Assembly: GCA_052266715.1 (NCBI GenBank)
Contig: JBQPRB010000011.1
Direction: 5' to 3' (one strand)
DNA from: Jeotgalibaca sp052266715
GTDB lineage: Bacteria; Bacillota; Bacilli; Lactobacillales; Aerococcaceae
DNA: 55,814 bases
The translations under genes and the position numbers were made by a program. Of this stretch, positions 41,740 to 50,926 are shown piece by piece. The notes below the pieces were generated by a model. It searched no databases, had not been told where the DNA came from, and worked only from the letters and a program-made list of their open reading frames with translations. Each line of letters opens with the position of its first letter. The first letter of the stretch is position 1.

Positions 41740-42942
41740 GTGTTAGAAAAAAAACATGTAACGGTCTTCGTTACAGGAGGTATTGCCGTTTATAAAGCGG
41801 CTGATTTAGTGCGGAAATTTATTAAAGCTGGAGCTGAGGTACGGGTTGCAATGACGGAAAGTGCGACGCAGTTTGTCCAACCACTGACATTTCAAATATT
41901 ATCACGCAATGAGGTATATACGAACACATTCGATGAAAAAGAACCTGAAAATGTATCACATATCCATCTGGCGGATTGGACCGAATTAGCAGTCGTCGTA
42001 CCGGCAACAGCTAATATTATCGGTAAAATGGCGAATGGGATTGCTGATGATATGGTATCTACGACGCTAATGGCAACAACAGCACCGCGTCTAATTGTCC
42101 CAGCCATGAACCAAAATATGTTGGAAAATCCCGCGACCCAAGCTAATTTAGTCAAATTAGAGGGTTATGGTTACACAATCATGGAACCTGATACAGGTTT
42201 CTTGGCAGAAGGCTACGAAGGAAAAGGGCGCATGCCTGAACCCGAAAAGATAGTTGAAGCAGCTCATCAGTTAGTTTTAAGTAGAGCAGTCGATTTACCG
42301 CTTGAAAACAAAAATATCATAATATCAGCTGGTGGGACGATTGAACGGATAGATCCGGTTCGTTATATTACCAACGATTCATCCGGTAAAATGGGACATC
42401 GATTGGCAGAGGCAGCAAGGGACTTGGGTGCGAATGTCACTTTAGTTACTGCATCAAAATTAGAACATCCGTTCGGAATGAACGTTGTGCCAGTTCAAAG
42501 TGCACGGGAGATGCAAAGCGCCATCATGGACAAATTCGAAACAGCGGATATCGTTATAATGGCAGCCGCTGTATCTGATTATCGACCAAAAACACAGGCT
42601 GACAAAAAAATGAAGAAAGCACACCAAGACATTCAAATTCTACTTGAGGAAAACCCAGACATATTAGCAACTATGGGACAGCAAAAAACGCATCAGTTTT
42701 TGATTGGATTTGCTGCTGAAACAAATGATGTTGAGATGTATGCAAAAGATAAACTTAAACGTAAGAACGCAGACATGGTTGTTGCAAATGATGTGTCCAA
42801 GGAACACGCAGGATTCAACAAGGATACAAACGAAGTAATTATTTATCAACCTGATCAAGAACCAATCCATATTAATACAAACACAAAAGCCGAGATTGCT
42901 AAAGAAATATTATATACAGCAATGAATAGTATAAAATTGTAA
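41740..42942 (+). CDS. coaBC: Bifunctional phosphopantothenoylcysteine decarboxylase/synthetase CoaBC
   Basis: Two steps of coenzyme A synthesis. 400 residues, GTG start behind GGGGGAGATAA. The N-terminal flavoprotein domain CoaC has His76 (SHIHLADW) and Asn124 (PAMNQNM). However, the position of the catalytic Cys (Cys158 in E. coli) is Glu157 in GFLAEGYEGKGRM. The C-terminal CoaB domain (from about 188) has NDSSGKMGHRLAEAA, AAAVSDYRP and KMKKAHQDIQILLEENPDIL. All other motifs are intact, so the gene looks functional. Confidence 0.94.
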   Translation: MLEKKHVTVFVTGGIAVYKAADLVRKFIKAGAEVRVAMTESATQFVQPLTFQILSRNEVYTNTFDEKEPENVSHIHLADWTELAVVVPATANIIGKMANGIADDMVSTTLMATTAPRLIVPAMNQNMLENPATQANLVKLEGYGYTIMEPDTGFLAEGYEGKGRMPEPEKIVEAAHQLVLSRAVDLPLENKNIIISAGGTIERIDPVRYITNDSSGKMGHRLAEAARDLGANVTLVTASKLEHPFGMNVVPVQSAREMQSAIMDKFETADIVIMAAAVSDYRPKTQADKKMKKAHQDIQILLEENPDILATMGQQKTHQFLIGFAAETNDVEMYAKDKLKRKNADMVVANDVSKEHAGFNKDTNEVIIYQPDQEPIHINTNTKAEIAKEILYTAMNSIKL

Positions 42943-42956
42943 AATATTTATACAGG

Positions 42957-43000
42957 AAAACAGCCAATTCGAAAATTACACGAATATGGCTGTTTTTTTA
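42957..43000 (+). terminator. Terminator of coaBC
   Basis: AAAACAGCCA / TGGCTGTTTT with an inner ATTCG / CGAAT stem and a T-run. Confidence 0.9.
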
Positions 43001-43500
43001 CCTGAATACGGTAGTAGAGGGATTACTTATTTTATATATTTAACTTAGTATAATATATATTATGTAAACTAAAATAAACATAAATAAAAGGCCTTGATTA
43101 CTACGTACTTTATAGTAACCTATGCTCTTCTGCCCGATATGAAAACACAAAGATTTCTGCTATTATATTTTTCTTTACATCTTAAAGACTTTTGAAGCAT
43201 CTATGATCTTTTAGATGTTGAATCTTTTGCCGCTCATGTCTTTCTTTAATTGTAGCCATACATGATTCTTTATTAGCTAAATCGACCTGCATATAATTTC
43301 TATTGATTACTGAATTTTTATGTGCTCTTAATAGCTTTTAAGTTGAATCATGCGTAAATGTAAATTAAACGAGCATTTAATTAACGGAAGCAGATTCTGC
43401 CTAAGATTTAAGCAATAGTAAGAAATAACCAGAAATTAACTGAGTAATAGTTTTGTTTTCGCATTGTGCTATAATCGACTAATGAGATTTTAATTTTGAA
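43001..43500. other. Gene-poor AT-rich spacer
   Basis: No convincing gene. On the minus strand a 36-codon frame from 43292 to 43182 (MQVDLANKESCMATIKERHE) has no ribosome binding site and resembles nothing I recognise; it may be a decayed remnant. An imperfect hairpin pairs 43177-43188 with 43207-43218. Near the right edge TATAAT at 43470-43475, preceded by TGC, is an extended -10 that probably serves the downstream permease. Confidence 0.5.
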
Positions 43501-43512
43501 AGGAGAATGAAG

Positions 43513-44841
43513 ATGGAATTAGGGACAAATGCTCTTATTCAAGCCCCCTCGTTACTAGGATTATTGCCTTTAGTGGTCTATATTGTGCTAATTTTTCTGA
43601 ACCAAAGTAATCTTTTTGCTACTATTATTGGAATTACAATTGGCGCTGTTTTAATTGGCCACGATTTAGGGACGCTTGCTGGTGATTTTGCTGCTAGTTT
43701 GGGTTCTTTTGTTGCAACAATTGGTTTTATTATCATGCTGGGAGCAGCGCTTGGGCGATTAATGAATGCCAGTGGCATTACTGAAACATTGGTCTATTGG
43801 ATTGTCAGCGGTTTAAAAGTCGACTCTAAAAATAAAGGTCGATTTGCACTTATGCTTATATCAATCATTATTTGCGGTCTTTTAGGGACACTTGGCGGCG
43901 GAAATGCGATTATCGCCCCGATAGTCATCCCTGTATTGGCAAGTATCGGTCTAACGCCTACAACTACAGCATTAATTCTTAAAAATGCCGGTGAAGTCGG
44001 TTTGATTTGGGGACCTTTGACAGGTGTTACACTTGCAATGCTGGAGTTAACCGATATGACTTACGGTGAATATATGTTCTTTGCTGGCCTACCTTTTGGT
44101 CTTTTATGGTTAGCCGGAACTTGGATTGCATCTATTTATGTACAGAAAAAAACAGAAACCCACGAACAATATGATCTCACGCAAGCTATTGACTTTGACA
44201 GTTACGTTGTCAGTTCACGCGAAAGAAACGCCACACTTGCTTTTATTATTTCTTTTTTGGCGCTGGTTATTTTCGGTGTTGTCACCGGGCAAGGTACAAG
44301 TTATGCAATTATCGTGATGATTATTTTAATGGTTATTGTCGCCCTCTTCGGTCGTATCCACCCCAAAGTTGCAGAGAAGAAAATCGTTGAAGGTGTTGCC
44401 AGCATGGCCGACCTCTTCCTTATCTTCATCACCATTGATGTCTTACTTGAAATGGTGACAGTAGCTGGGGGCTTTGAAGCTTTATCTGAATTGCTTCAGA
44501 CAACCTTCACAAACATTAGTGCACCCGCGGTTATGCTGATTTCAGCTGTTGTCGGTGGATTGGGAGTAGAGGCTGCCGCTGTAGCCGAGCTACAAATTAT
44601 TACGGACATGTTTAAGCCGATGATTGAATCTTCTGGTTTACCATTACAGATGTTTGCCCTTTCTCTGCTTTCAGCAACACGCCTAACTGGCAGTATCTAC
44701 CCTACTTCAAACATGATCGGACAATTAGGTATCGCTCAATCATCCAACACAAAACTCATGCTTCAGGGAAATTGGTTGAGCATCGGTCCTCTGGTTATCT
44801 GCATCATCATCTGGGCATTTGTCGGAGTTAACTTTTTCTAG
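43513..44841 (+). CDS. Ion-transporter-superfamily permease (CitMHS/GntP/NhaC-like)
   Basis: A 442-residue membrane protein with about 12 hydrophobic segments. I start at the ATG at 43513, seven bases after GGAG; the ATG two codons earlier is too close. The glycine-rich motif LLGTLGGGNAIIAPIVIPVL and the repeat-related segment VVGGLGVEAAAVAELQII are typical of the ion-transporter superfamily of organic-anion and Na+/H+ carriers. I cannot place it in one family. It precedes an M19 dipeptidase gene by 19 bases and is probably co-transcribed, so import of a peptide or amino acid derivative is possible. Confidence 0.8.
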   Translation: MELGTNALIQAPSLLGLLPLVVYIVLIFLNQSNLFATIIGITIGAVLIGHDLGTLAGDFAASLGSFVATIGFIIMLGAALGRLMNASGITETLVYWIVSGLKVDSKNKGRFALMLISIIICGLLGTLGGGNAIIAPIVIPVLASIGLTPTTTALILKNAGEVGLIWGPLTGVTLAMLELTDMTYGEYMFFAGLPFGLLWLAGTWIASIYVQKKTETHEQYDLTQAIDFDSYVVSSRERNATLAFIISFLALVIFGVVTGQGTSYAIIVMIILMVIVALFGRIHPKVAEKKIVEGVASMADLFLIFITIDVLLEMVTVAGGFEALSELLQTTFTNISAPAVMLISAVVGGLGVEAAAVAELQIITDMFKPMIESSGLPLQMFALSLLSATRLTGSIYPTSNMIGQLGIAQSSNTKLMLQGNWLSIGPLVICIIIWAFVGVNFF

Positions 44842-44860
44842 TCGCAAAGGAGGAAATACA

Positions 44861-45844
44861 ATGAAATATATTGATTTACACGCAGATACGATTCTGCCTT
44901 TAATGCAACATGGCGACCAAGCTTCGTTGTATGATGATCCTGAAACCCATATTAATATCCAGAAGCTACAAAAAGGCGATGCTTTAGCACAATGCTTTGC
45001 TGTATGGTTACCAGACAGTAATTTTGATTTGATGGATGTCGACCCCCTCTTCAGTCCACAAAACCACGAAGAAGATATGGCTTATATCCATCAAGCTGTG
45101 AACCGTTTAAATAAGGAAATTAACGCCAATAGCGCGCATATTGCTTGGGCAAAAAACGCTTCGTCTATACGTGAAAACCATGAAAATGGCAAAATATCGG
45201 CAATCCTCACCTTGGAAGATGCTCGTGCGGTAAATGACTCACTTGATAATCTCACTTACCTACATCACTTAGGATTTAATATGATGGGTCTTATCTGGAA
45301 CCATGAGAACTGCTTCGGATTTCCGAACTCCCTTAACCCTGAATTGAATCAGAAAGGTTTAAAAAAATTCGGAATTGAAGCGGTCCAGTACATGAATGAT
45401 TTAAATATTACGATTGATGTATCGCATCTTAATGATGGTGGAATCACGGATGTTTTAGAGCATAGCCAAAAACCCGTTGTGGCGACACATTCAAATGCCC
45501 GCGCGCTAGCACTGCATTCGCGTAATTTGATCGACGAACACATCAAAGGAATTGCAAATACTGGCGGCGTTATTGGTCTGTGTATTTCGCCCCGTTTCTT
45601 AAACGGTTCAGGCGATGACTCCACTATCAGCGATATGATTCGTCATCTAGATTATCTGTATAATAAAGGTGGCGAAGATGTTTTGGCAATCGGAACCGAC
45701 TTTGACGGGACAACCGGTCGCTTTGAAATAGGCTCTCCAGCTGAGGTGCCAAAACTATTTGAACGCTTAGAGCAGCACGGATGGCCTTTAAAACGTATTG
45801 AAAAACTTGCTTATCAAAATGCACTGCGTATTTTTGAAAAGTAA
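44861..45844 (+). CDS. Membrane dipeptidase (peptidase family M19)
   Basis: Zinc dipeptidase of the renal dipeptidase family, which hydrolyses dipeptides including those with D-residues. I start at the ATG at 44861 (MKYIDLHADTILPLMQHGDQ) after AAAGGAGG. The 327 residues carry the metal ligands His7 and Asp9 (DLHADT), Glu in LTLEDARAV, His in ATHSNARALALHSRN, and GTDFDG. No signal peptide, so cytosolic. It is likely the second gene of a two-gene unit with the permease upstream. Confidence 0.93.
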   Translation: MKYIDLHADTILPLMQHGDQASLYDDPETHINIQKLQKGDALAQCFAVWLPDSNFDLMDVDPLFSPQNHEEDMAYIHQAVNRLNKEINANSAHIAWAKNASSIRENHENGKISAILTLEDARAVNDSLDNLTYLHHLGFNMMGLIWNHENCFGFPNSLNPELNQKGLKKFGIEAVQYMNDLNITIDVSHLNDGGITDVLEHSQKPVVATHSNARALALHSRNLIDEHIKGIANTGGVIGLCISPRFLNGSGDDSTISDMIRHLDYLYNKGGEDVLAIGTDFDGTTGRFEIGSPAEVPKLFERLEQHGWPLKRIEKLAYQNALRIFEK

Positions 45845-45849
45845 GCAAT

Positions 45850-45905
45850 AAAAGAAGTATCTTGATAACGTCAGAATGGCTCCGTTGTCAAGATGCTTCT
45901 TTTGC
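45850..45905 (+). terminator. Bidirectional terminator, dipeptidase / phosphoesterase
   Basis: A 16-bp stem (45850-45865 with 45888-45903; AAAAGAAG...CTTCTTTT) lies between the convergent genes and can serve both strands. Confidence 0.9.
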
Positions 45906-45931
45906 GCTTCCCACATGAATACACTTATCCT

Positions 45932-46885
45932 CTAGAATATAACTGGATACGTTCGTATTAACTGATTTGGCTCGTTTAAATCAATGACTCGGGCGCCTTT
46001 AGGTTCAGAGCCGTAAGTGTTATAACCGGTACTTTGTCCATATACAAGATGGATGCCTTTATATATACCGTGAAAAGAGTTGTCGTGATCATGTCCGACA
46101 AACATGCCCCAAACTTCCTTATTTAGTAGCATTTCTAAGAAGAATCCGCTATTGACTTCTGGAGAAAACACACCGTTATCAAATGGAAGTGAGTGGCTAT
46201 TTTTTTCATCAGGATCACTTGTCCAGTTTAAGTTCATGGAGATATCTTCATTGAAGTTACCATCAACGATGTTTTGACTTGCTAACCAATATTCCGGAAG
46301 TGGGATATGCTGAAAAATCAGGTTGTTCTTTACTGGATTCTGGCGTTTATATAACGCAGCTGTTTTCTGGAACCACGAGATTTGTTCGGGTAATACCCAA
46401 GCATAATAGCTATGTTCGGTGTTTGAATAATCTCCCGAATCAATCACATAAAACACATTTTTCACTTCGTCGCTCATGGAATCCAGCAGCTCAATCACAT
46501 AGCTTTCACGATTTTCAACTATATGAGCATTCTTCTTGGCTACAGCGTTGACTCCAAATTGATTGCAAATTGTTCGTAATTCTTCTCGTGATACATGTTC
46601 TTCGGTGTCGTGATTTCCAAAAGTAACTGCATAGGGGATATGAAGACTTTCTGCGAAGATGATAAATTGTTTAAAGCTTTCTTTTGGGTTTGGTGCGTTA
46701 TGATTGCTCATCGAATAGACAATATCCCCGGTAAAAATCAGTAAATCTGGCATATGTTCTTGAACGACTTTATCTATAGCGGATAAGGTGTTTTTGTCAT
46801 GGCTGTTAAAGGGGTACTCACCCAAGTGCAGGTCCGTAAATTGTATGATTCTGAAATTTCCGGATTTGTTATATTTTAATTTCAT
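45932..46885 (-). CDS. Calcineurin-like metallophosphoesterase
   Basis: A 317-residue dinuclear-metal phosphoesterase. The motifs are complete and ordered: FTDLHLGEY (Asp18, His20), FTGDIVYS, VTFGNHDTEEH and FVGHDHDNSF. It resembles Dcr2/purple acid phosphatase-like cytosolic enzymes. No signal peptide. The start has AAGGGGAT upstream. It is the last gene after an ABC importer (24-base gap), so it may dephosphorylate the imported compound. The substrate is unknown. Confidence 0.9.
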   Translation of the reverse strand: MKLKYNKSGNFRIIQFTDLHLGEYPFNSHDKNTLSAIDKVVQEHMPDLLIFTGDIVYSMSNHNAPNPKESFKQFIIFAESLHIPYAVTFGNHDTEEHVSREELRTICNQFGVNAVAKKNAHIVENRESYVIELLDSMSDEVKNVFYVIDSGDYSNTEHSYYAWVLPEQISWFQKTAALYKRQNPVKNNLIFQHIPLPEYWLASQNIVDGNFNEDISMNLNWTSDPDEKNSHSLPFDNGVFSPEVNSGFFLEMLLNKEVWGMFVGHDHDNSFHGIYKGIHLVYGQSTGYNTYGSEPKGARVIDLNEPNQLIRTYPVIF

Positions 46886-46909
46886 ACAGCTATCCCCTTC
46901 AATCTGATT

Positions 46910-47911
46910 TTAACCAATAAAAATTAAATCTTTCTTCAGTAGGTATAAGTCAATTGTCTCACCGTCGGCATGGAAATTTACGCTTCGATTAAGCTTGTCA
47001 ATGACGAGTTCTTCACCATTAATATCAACAAAAAATCTTAAAACTGAGCCTAGCATTGATGAACGGCGAACGACCCCTTGAATGTGGTAAGCCTCCCCTG
47101 CTAACTCCTCTAACTGAACAGTTTCAGGTCTTACTGCTATTAACTGATGTTCTATCCGCTCGCCAAAAATAGTTTCGAATTGATTAGACGTGTATTTATT
47201 AAGATTACCGATAAATCCTGCCACGAATTCTGTGTTAGGTGCCCGGTAAATATCTGAGGGTGCCCCCTCTTGCTCTATATTTCCATTGTTCATGACAAAT
47301 ATTTTTTCTGACATTGTCATAGCCTCTTCTTGATCGTGCGTGACCAGAATAACTGTAACACCTAATTTTTTTTGGATATCCTTGATTTGTTGACGTAACT
47401 CGACTCTAATTTGTGCATCCAAAGCTGAAAGCGGTTCATCTAGCAGTAATACATCAGGTTCAGTTACTAATGACCGAGCCAAGGCAACACGCTGTTGCTG
47501 CCCTCCTGATAACTCACGTGGATAAGCACCCTCTCTCCCCTTCAAACCTACGAGTTCAATCATTTCTAGCGCTCTACGCTCTTTCTCATCTTTTGAAACT
47601 TTCTTGATATCGAGTCCAAATTTAACATTTTCGATAACCGACATGTTTGGAAATAAGGCATAGTGTTGGAAAACCATCCCTAAATTACGATTTCTTGGCT
47701 CCAACTCGGTTACTTCACGTTCACTAATATATACATGACCACTATCAATCTCTTCAAGTCCGGCAATAGAACGGAGCAAGGTACTTTTTCCAGAACCAGA
47801 AGGCCCTAGGAGTGTATTCAGTGTGCCCTCTTCCATTGTCAGTGATAAATTATTCAGAACCACATTGTGCCCATAACTTTTCGTCAAGTTCTTAATCTCA
47901 ATATACGCCAA
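46910..47911 (-). CDS. ABC transporter ATP-binding protein (PotA/FbpC type)
   Basis: A 333-residue ATPase. Walker A is GPSGSGKSTLL near residue 37, the signature is RELSGGQQQRVALAR, Walker B is LLLDEPLSALD, and the switch is VTHDQEEA. A C-terminal TOBE-type domain (about 240-333) is present. The start is a TTG two bases after the stop of the second permease, behind AGAGGAG at a rather long spacing. It energises the neighbouring two-permease importer. Confidence 0.93.
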   Translation of the reverse strand: MAYIEIKNLTKSYGHNVVLNNLSLTMEEGTLNTLLGPSGSGKSTLLRSIAGLEEIDSGHVYISEREVTELEPRNRNLGMVFQHYALFPNMSVIENVKFGLDIKKVSKDEKERRALEMIELVGLKGREGAYPRELSGGQQQRVALARSLVTEPDVLLLDEPLSALDAQIRVELRQQIKDIQKKLGVTVILVTHDQEEAMTMSEKIFVMNNGNIEQEGAPSDIYRAPNTEFVAGFIGNLNKYTSNQFETIFGERIEHQLIAVRPETVQLEELAGEAYHIQGVVRRSSMLGSVLRFFVDINGEELVIDKLNRSVNFHADGETIDLYLLKKDLIFIG

Positions 47912-47912
47912 T

Positions 47913-48725
47913 TTAAATACGTGCTCCTCTCTTTGTTGAGCGGCTTGTTAAATTAAGCCCTATGATAGTCATAACCGTTACAATAACAAAATAACTGATA
48001 ACGATTGCGGAAGTATAATGGCCGCTTCTCGTCATGTTTTGGCGCAAAAATATTTGAATATTCGGGAAAGAGCCTCCAACTAAAAGATTTAAAATCCCAA
48101 ACTCGCCAAATAACGTACTGAATCTAAACAAGGCAGAAGCAATTATACCGCTACTTATATTTGGTAAAATGACTTTCTTAAAAGCTTCGAATTTAGAAGT
48201 CCCTAATATTTCTGCAGATTCTACTAAAGTACGCGCATCCACTGCTCGTAAGCTATTCCTGGTTCCTAATTGGATAATGGGAAAACCGCCCACGATATAT
48301 GAACCAACTACAAAGACCAACATCGGGATACCTGTCCTACTGTAAGCACTCATTAATGACATTGCCGAAATGACAGCTGGGACTGAAAATGACGCAATAA
48401 CTAATGTGTCCAACACCCACATCCACTTGGGATGATAGATATAAATTACAAATACAGTAGGTACCACTAACAAAACCGTACCTATTGTTCCCAGTGCGGA
48501 CAGTAATAACGTCCGGAACATGGCTCCATAGAAGTTTTCATCACGAAACAGTTGTGCATACCAATCTAACGTTAAGCCTTGTGGGAGTATTGTAGTAGTC
48601 CATCCTGTTGCAAACGAATAGGTAAATGTTCCCAACAGCGGGATAATCAAATAAAGAACAATACCAAGTATGATGAGATTAAAAAATAGCTTTCTAATAA
48701 ATGCATTCTTTTTCATGATTATCAA
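47913..48725 (-). CDS. ABC transporter permease 2
   Basis: A 270-residue inner-membrane permease of the PotC/FbpB-like class with about six helices; the EAA coupling loop is SAEILGTSKFEAFKKVILPN. The TTG start overlaps the first permease's stop (TTGA) and lies five bases after GGAGG; an ATG three codons in is the alternative. It works with the adjacent permease and ATPase. Confidence 0.9.
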   Translation of the reverse strand: MIIMKKNAFIRKLFFNLIILGIVLYLIIPLLGTFTYSFATGWTTTILPQGLTLDWYAQLFRDENFYGAMFRTLLLSALGTIGTVLLVVPTVFVIYIYHPKWMWVLDTLVIASFSVPAVISAMSLMSAYSRTGIPMLVFVVGSYIVGGFPIIQLGTRNSLRAVDARTLVESAEILGTSKFEAFKKVILPNISSGIIASALFRFSTLFGEFGILNLLVGGSFPNIQIFLRQNMTRSGHYTSAIVISYFVIVTVMTIIGLNLTSRSTKRGARI

Positions 48726-49570
48726 ACTACCCTCCTACTTCTTTTACTTAACCATTGGCCTAACCCCATGTTGATAAATAAGATGATCCCCAATACAACT
48801 GAAATCGCTGAGCCCACTTCAGGCAATGCAAAAATATCACCTTGGATGGTATTTGCTATGTTAATGGCAATCATATTGACACTTGTGCCTGTTAAGGCCA
48901 CTGCAGTATCGTATGTTCCAATGGCATTAGCAAACATCATTGCAAAAACCCCGATTATACTTGGAAATAATACCGGGAAACCAATCTTTAACCAATATTG
49001 AAGAGAAGTAGCGCCCAAGATGTACGCTGCCTCTCTCCATTTTTTATCCAGTGCATCATAGATTGGAAGCAATAGCGTAATGCCCATTGGAATTTGAAAG
49101 TATACAAAGCCAAGTAATAATCCTCCGACCGAGTAAACACTAAAGTTTTCAAAAATATCCGAGTTTGTTACTTTCGCAATATTTGTCAAAATTCCCGCAT
49201 TTCCCAATAAGAGGATTAAACCAAACGAAAGCGGAACGCCGACATAGTTTGCTGTTAAATTAGCCAGGGTCAGGAAAAATTGTTTTAATCTGGGCATGTA
49301 AGAATAGATGCCGTAAGTAGCCAAAACAGTAATGATTAAACCGATAACACTTGATATGATAGCTAGTGTTATCGAGTTTTTAAAACCGCTGATATACTGA
49401 TATTCCGAAAAAATACGGATATAGTTATCCAACGTAAAGGCCCCCGTACTTGTATGTTGAAAACTTGATAGGATCATTACAACTGTAGGATAAATTAAGA
49501 TACCAACGACAATCATGAAAAAGATGGCCATAATGATATAAAAGCTTTTAAGACCAGTCCTTTTTTTCAT
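48722..49570 (-). CDS. ABC transporter permease 1
   Basis: A 282-residue permease with about six helices and the EAA loop YILGATSLQYWLKIGFPVLF. I start at the ATG at 49570 (MKKRTGLKSFYIIM), nine bases after AAGG; a GTG two codons earlier is almost on top of that site. It overlaps the second permease by four bases and follows the receptor gene. Confidence 0.9.
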   Translation of the reverse strand: MKKRTGLKSFYIIMAIFFMIVVGILIYPTVVMILSSFQHTSTGAFTLDNYIRIFSEYQYISGFKNSITLAIISSVIGLIITVLATYGIYSYMPRLKQFFLTLANLTANYVGVPLSFGLILLLGNAGILTNIAKVTNSDIFENFSVYSVGGLLLGFVYFQIPMGITLLLPIYDALDKKWREAAYILGATSLQYWLKIGFPVLFPSIIGVFAMMFANAIGTYDTAVALTGTSVNMIAINIANTIQGDIFALPEVGSAISVVLGIILFINMGLGQWLSKRSRRVV

Positions 49571-49598
49571 AAACACTCACCTTCCGTGCATCGACACA

Positions 49599-50711
49599 TT
49601 AATTCATTTTACTGATAACATTCTCTTGCCACATGTTTCCTAATTGTGGTAGTAATTCGTCCCAAGCTGCTGAATCTTCAACTGGATAGACTTCAGCGTC
49701 TTCATACTCACTATCCGGTAACAACGCTGCAGCTGCATCCTCATCTAATTCAACCTCACGAATAGGGCGGGCATGACCACGTGCCAAGTTATTTTGTCCC
49801 TCATCAGAAAGGATATATTCACGTGCGAGAGCAGCAGCATGAGGGTTTTGTGAGTAACGATTTAAGATGGTCGTGTAACCGGACATCGCAGCCCCATCTT
49901 GTGGAATTACTACTTGGAAGCGATCTTCTCCTAATTCATCTTGTAAAGCTAATGCGTTAAAGTCCCACATCGGTACAACTTGATGCTCCCCGGCTTCCAT
50001 AGTAGCCGTATCATGACCTTGAACGTTTAACCGTCCTTCCGATGCCAATGTGCCAAAGAAATCCAATCCCGGTTGTACATCCGACTCAGTCCCGCCAAAA
50101 GCTACAGCTGCCGACAACAAAGCAAATTGGGATTGGTTCGCAGAGCTCACGTCCCCCATTGTAAATTTATATTCGCCATCAAGTACTTCTTGCCATGAAG
50201 TTGGCACTTTGCCATCTGTAGCTTCAGTATCAATAACAAAAGCCATTGTTCCTGTATAAGACAACATCCAGTATCCTTCACCTTCCGCATCTTTTGCCCA
50301 GTCAGGAATCTCATCGTAATAAGAGGTCTTATACGGTAGTAATAATTCACGTTCTACAGCTTCAGGACCAAAAGCAATGCCAACATCCCCAATATCAGCT
50401 GAAGCATTATCCTTTTCATTTTCAAAAGTGGCTAGTTCTTCTGCAGATGACATATCTGTATCAACGTGTTCCAATCCATGAATTTCGTTTAAATCAGCCC
50501 ATGTTTCTTCCCAGTTTGCCCACGTATCTGGCATCCCGACGGAATTGACTTCTCCTTCTGTTTCAGCCGCTGTAATTATTTCTTCAAGTGACATATTATT
50601 TAAATCCAGTTCTTCATTAGCTGCTACATTCTGATTCCCACATGCTGCCAGTAATAATGCCGAAGCACCTAAGACAGATAGCGAAGTAAAACGTTTCATT
50701 AAGTTATTCAT
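49599..50711 (-). CDS. ABC transporter substrate-binding lipoprotein (AfuA/FbpA/PotD-like)
   Basis: A 370-residue receptor with lipobox LLAACGN. The mature part has SLEEIITAAETEGEVNSVGM, IGDVGIAFGPEAVE, YTGTMAFVID and SGYTTILNRYSQNPHAAA, the pattern of the class that includes Fe3+, 2-aminoethylphosphonate, polyamine and sugar-phosphate receptors. The ATG follows GGGAGG. It is the first gene of a five-gene minus-strand operon diverging from a DeoR-family regulator. The substrate is not determined; context points to an organophosphate. Confidence 0.88.
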   Translation of the reverse strand: MNNLMKRFTSLSVLGASALLLAACGNQNVAANEELDLNNMSLEEIITAAETEGEVNSVGMPDTWANWEETWADLNEIHGLEHVDTDMSSAEELATFENEKDNASADIGDVGIAFGPEAVERELLLPYKTSYYDEIPDWAKDAEGEGYWMLSYTGTMAFVIDTEATDGKVPTSWQEVLDGEYKFTMGDVSSANQSQFALLSAAVAFGGTESDVQPGLDFFGTLASEGRLNVQGHDTATMEAGEHQVVPMWDFNALALQDELGEDRFQVVIPQDGAAMSGYTTILNRYSQNPHAAALAREYILSDEGQNNLARGHARPIREVELDEDAAAALLPDSEYEDAEVYPVEDSAAWDELLPQLGNMWQENVISKMN

Positions 50712-50722
50712 TTTTTTCCTCC

Positions 50723-50740
50723 CATAATTCCTGAATTATG
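50723..50740 (-). promoter_or_regulatory. Palindrome in the 5' leader of the ABC operon
   Basis: CATAATTCCTGAATTATG has perfect 8-bp arms with a 2-base centre, just before the GGGAGG ribosome binding site of the receptor gene. It could be an operator or a hairpin hiding the ribosome binding site. A weak promoter TTTACA, 17 bp, TTATAG can be drawn upstream on the minus strand. Confidence 0.55.
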
Positions 50741-50809
50741 CTTTTGTTTGTTGCTATAAATAACTTATCAAACGAATGTAAATTCTAAAGGCACATTAAG
50801 TAAAGGTTC

Positions 50810-50849
50810 TGTTAACAAATGTTAAACATTGTAAATCAGTGTTAAGTTT
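50810..50849 (+). promoter_or_regulatory. Four 10-bp-phased TGTTAA-type repeats (candidate DeoR operators)
   Basis: TGTTAACAAA, TGTTAAACAT, TGTAAATCAG and TGTTAAGTTT start at 50810, 50820, 50830 and 50840, exactly one helical turn apart. A fifth copy-like TGTAAATT lies at 50777. They lie between the divergent ABC operon and the DeoR-family gene. DeoR-family repressors commonly bind such phased TGTTT/TGTTA repeats. Confidence 0.7.
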
Positions 50850-50926
50850 AGGTATACATGGTGTTTTTAAAAAATCTATTTGTTATGATGACTGAAATGT
50901 CTATCATATTTAATGGAGGGATATCA

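Noticed and set aside
43182..43292. 36-codon minus-strand frame between coaBC and the permease
   Set aside because: No ribosome binding site or homology I recognise; probably chance or a decayed remnant.
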